Below are positions 5,659 through 6,463 of a stretch of 6,463 nt of DNA, piece by piece. The stretch comes from GCA-002715885 sp045561575 (GTDB lineage: Bacteria; Bacteroidota; Bacteroidia; Flavobacteriales; BACL11): assembly GCA_045561575.1 (NCBI GenBank), contig JBJKXM010000051.1, forward strand, positions 1 to 6,463. Reading direction: 5' to 3'. A model generated the notes under the pieces. That model had not been told where the DNA came from. It saw nothing but the letters and a program-made list of their open reading frames with translations, and did no database searches. The stretch's first letter is position 1. Every line of letters starts with the position of its first letter. The position numbers and the translations under genes were made by a program.

Positions 5659-6372
5659 ATGAGTAAAATTATCTGCTTATGGTCGTGCCCTAGAAATGTT
5701 TCCACTGCATTGATGTATTCATTTGGTAGTAGAAGTGATACAGAGATAACTGATGAAGTTCTGTATGGTTATTATTTATCTAAAAGCAATGTAAATCACC
5801 CTGGAAAAAATGAAATAATTGAGAATTTAGAATGTAATAGTCAAAAGGTCATAAATGAAATTATTTTAAAACCAAAGAAAAAAGTTAACTTCCATAAGTT
5901 AATGACACATTTCTTAATTGATATTGATCTTGAATTTTTAAATAAAGTAACTAATGTTTTATTTATTAGAGATCCAAAAGAGATTATCCATTCATATCAT
6001 AAAGTAATTCCTTATCCAACTATTGATGATATAGGAGTAAAAAAACAATTTGAATTGTTTAATTATTTAAATGACACTGGAAATAAAGTAATCATACTTG
6101 ATTCAAAAGATTTACTTACAAATCCAGAAAAAACATTAAATATCCTTTGTGAAAAAATTAATATTCCATTTGATAAAAACATGCTACAGTGGAAAAAAGG
6201 ACCAAAAAAAGAGGATGGTATATGGGCTAAATACTGGTATGAAAATGTACATCAATCAAGCTGTTTTAAAAAATATCAAGAACAAGAAATAGCATTAAAC
6301 CCAATAAATGATAACGTACTGAAAGAAGCAGAAAAGTATTATAAAATTTTAGCTTTAAAAGCAATAAAATAA
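5659..6372 (+). CDS. P-loop sulfotransferase family protein
   Basis: This 237-residue cytosolic protein of the PAPS-dependent sulfotransferase fold is expected to transfer sulfate from 3'-phosphoadenylyl sulfate to a hydroxyl or amine. The 5'-phosphosulfate-binding loop is at the very N-terminus (LWSCPRNVSTALMYSF, 7-22). The 3'-phosphate-binding segment is NVLFIRDPKEIIHSYHK (99-115), with the usual Arg (R104) and Ser (S112). The C-terminal stretch WKKGPKKEDGIWAKYWYENV (178-197) is a strong family signature. The substrate cannot be inferred. Some homologues are annotated, misleadingly, as branched-chain aminotransferase-like. There is no signal peptide. The start is secure because the P-loop begins at residue 7 and no earlier Met fits. 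It is divergent from the surface-protein gene across 180 bases, appears monocistronic, and ends one base before the stop of a convergent gene, so no terminator fits between them. Confidence 0.92.
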   Translation: MSKIICLWSCPRNVSTALMYSFGSRSDTEITDEVLYGYYLSKSNVNHPGKNEIIENLECNSQKVINEIILKPKKKVNFHKLMTHFLIDIDLEFLNKVTNVLFIRDPKEIIHSYHKVIPYPTIDDIGVKKQFELFNYLNDTGNKVIILDSKDLLTNPEKTLNILCEKINIPFDKNMLQWKKGPKKEDGIWAKYWYENVHQSSCFKKYQEQEIALNPINDNVLKEAEKYYKILALKAIK

Positions 6373-6373
6373 A

Positions 6374-6463
6374 TTATTGATCTAGTAAATGATCTCTATT
6401 TACCTTAACCTCTATTTTTGCATTTGGATATCTGGTTGCCATAAACGCAACAATTTTTTCAGT
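6374..6463 (-). CDS. C-terminal end of an unidentified gene, cut by the window edge
   Basis: The minus strand is open from the right edge to a TAA at 6376-6374, giving 29 residues that begin TEKIVAFMATRYPNAK and end VNRDHLLDQ. The mixed charged and hydrophobic composition reads like a real protein end rather than AT-rich noise, and the stop sits one base from the sulfotransferase stop. Tight tail-to-tail packing also occurs at 1615-1626. I do not recognise the family from this fragment. The upstream part and start lie outside the window. Confidence 0.6.
   Translation of the reverse strand, partial: TEKIVAFMATRYPNAKIEVKVNRDHLLDQ

Noticed and set aside
6385..6403. Stem GTAAAT / ATTTAC with a 7-base loop as a terminator for the sulfotransferase gene
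   Set aside because: Only six pairs, mostly A-T, no T-tract follows, and it lies inside the convergent partial gene.

Overview
The window is strongly AT-rich and looks like a compact, low-GC chromosome of a Bacteroidota bacterium, probably a flavobacterium-like, possibly marine lineage. The main reasons are a 1127-residue cell-surface protein with SprB-like repeats, a PKD module and a gliding-motility-associated (type B) type IX secretion C-terminal domain, the lack of Shine-Dalgarno sequences, and several matches to the Bacteroidota -7 promoter element TAnnTTTG. I cannot name a genus from sequence alone.

Layout from left to right. The left edge holds the first codons of a probable minus-strand gene (start at 31, signal-peptide-like) with a candidate -7 box at 71-78. 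Positions 145-798 (minus) and 952-1626 (plus) are two OmpR/PhoB-family response regulators transcribed away from each other. The plus-strand one has an intact phosphoacceptor site. The minus-strand one has a degenerate receiver that keeps only the phosphoacceptor aspartate. Their 153-base intergenic region carries an 11-base-period direct repeat running into a perfect 19-base palindrome, the best candidate operator in the window. No histidine kinase gene is present.

Positions 1615-5478 (minus) form an apparent two-gene operon: the large secreted surface protein (5478 to 2095), then a GNAT acetyltransferase (2094 to 1615) whose ATG abuts the upstream stop codon (TAA|ATG). The acetyltransferase overlaps the plus-strand response regulator tail-to-tail by 12 bases. 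Positions 5659-6372 (plus) encode a small P-loop sulfotransferase. One base further on is the stop of a minus-strand gene (29 C-terminal residues visible, 6374-6463) that runs off the right edge.

How the genes may work together is inference. The two regulators probably bind similar DNA (34 of 68 identical residues in the winged-helix region by my ungapped hand alignment), so they may share or compete for the sites between them. An 11-mer from the palindrome recurs at 72-82 over the candidate promoter of the left-edge gene, which makes that gene a possible target. The surface protein, acetyltransferase and sulfotransferase show no clear functional link to the regulators. No mobile element, CRISPR array, rRNA, tRNA or convincing intrinsic terminator was seen, and no gene-free stretch exceeds 300 bases.
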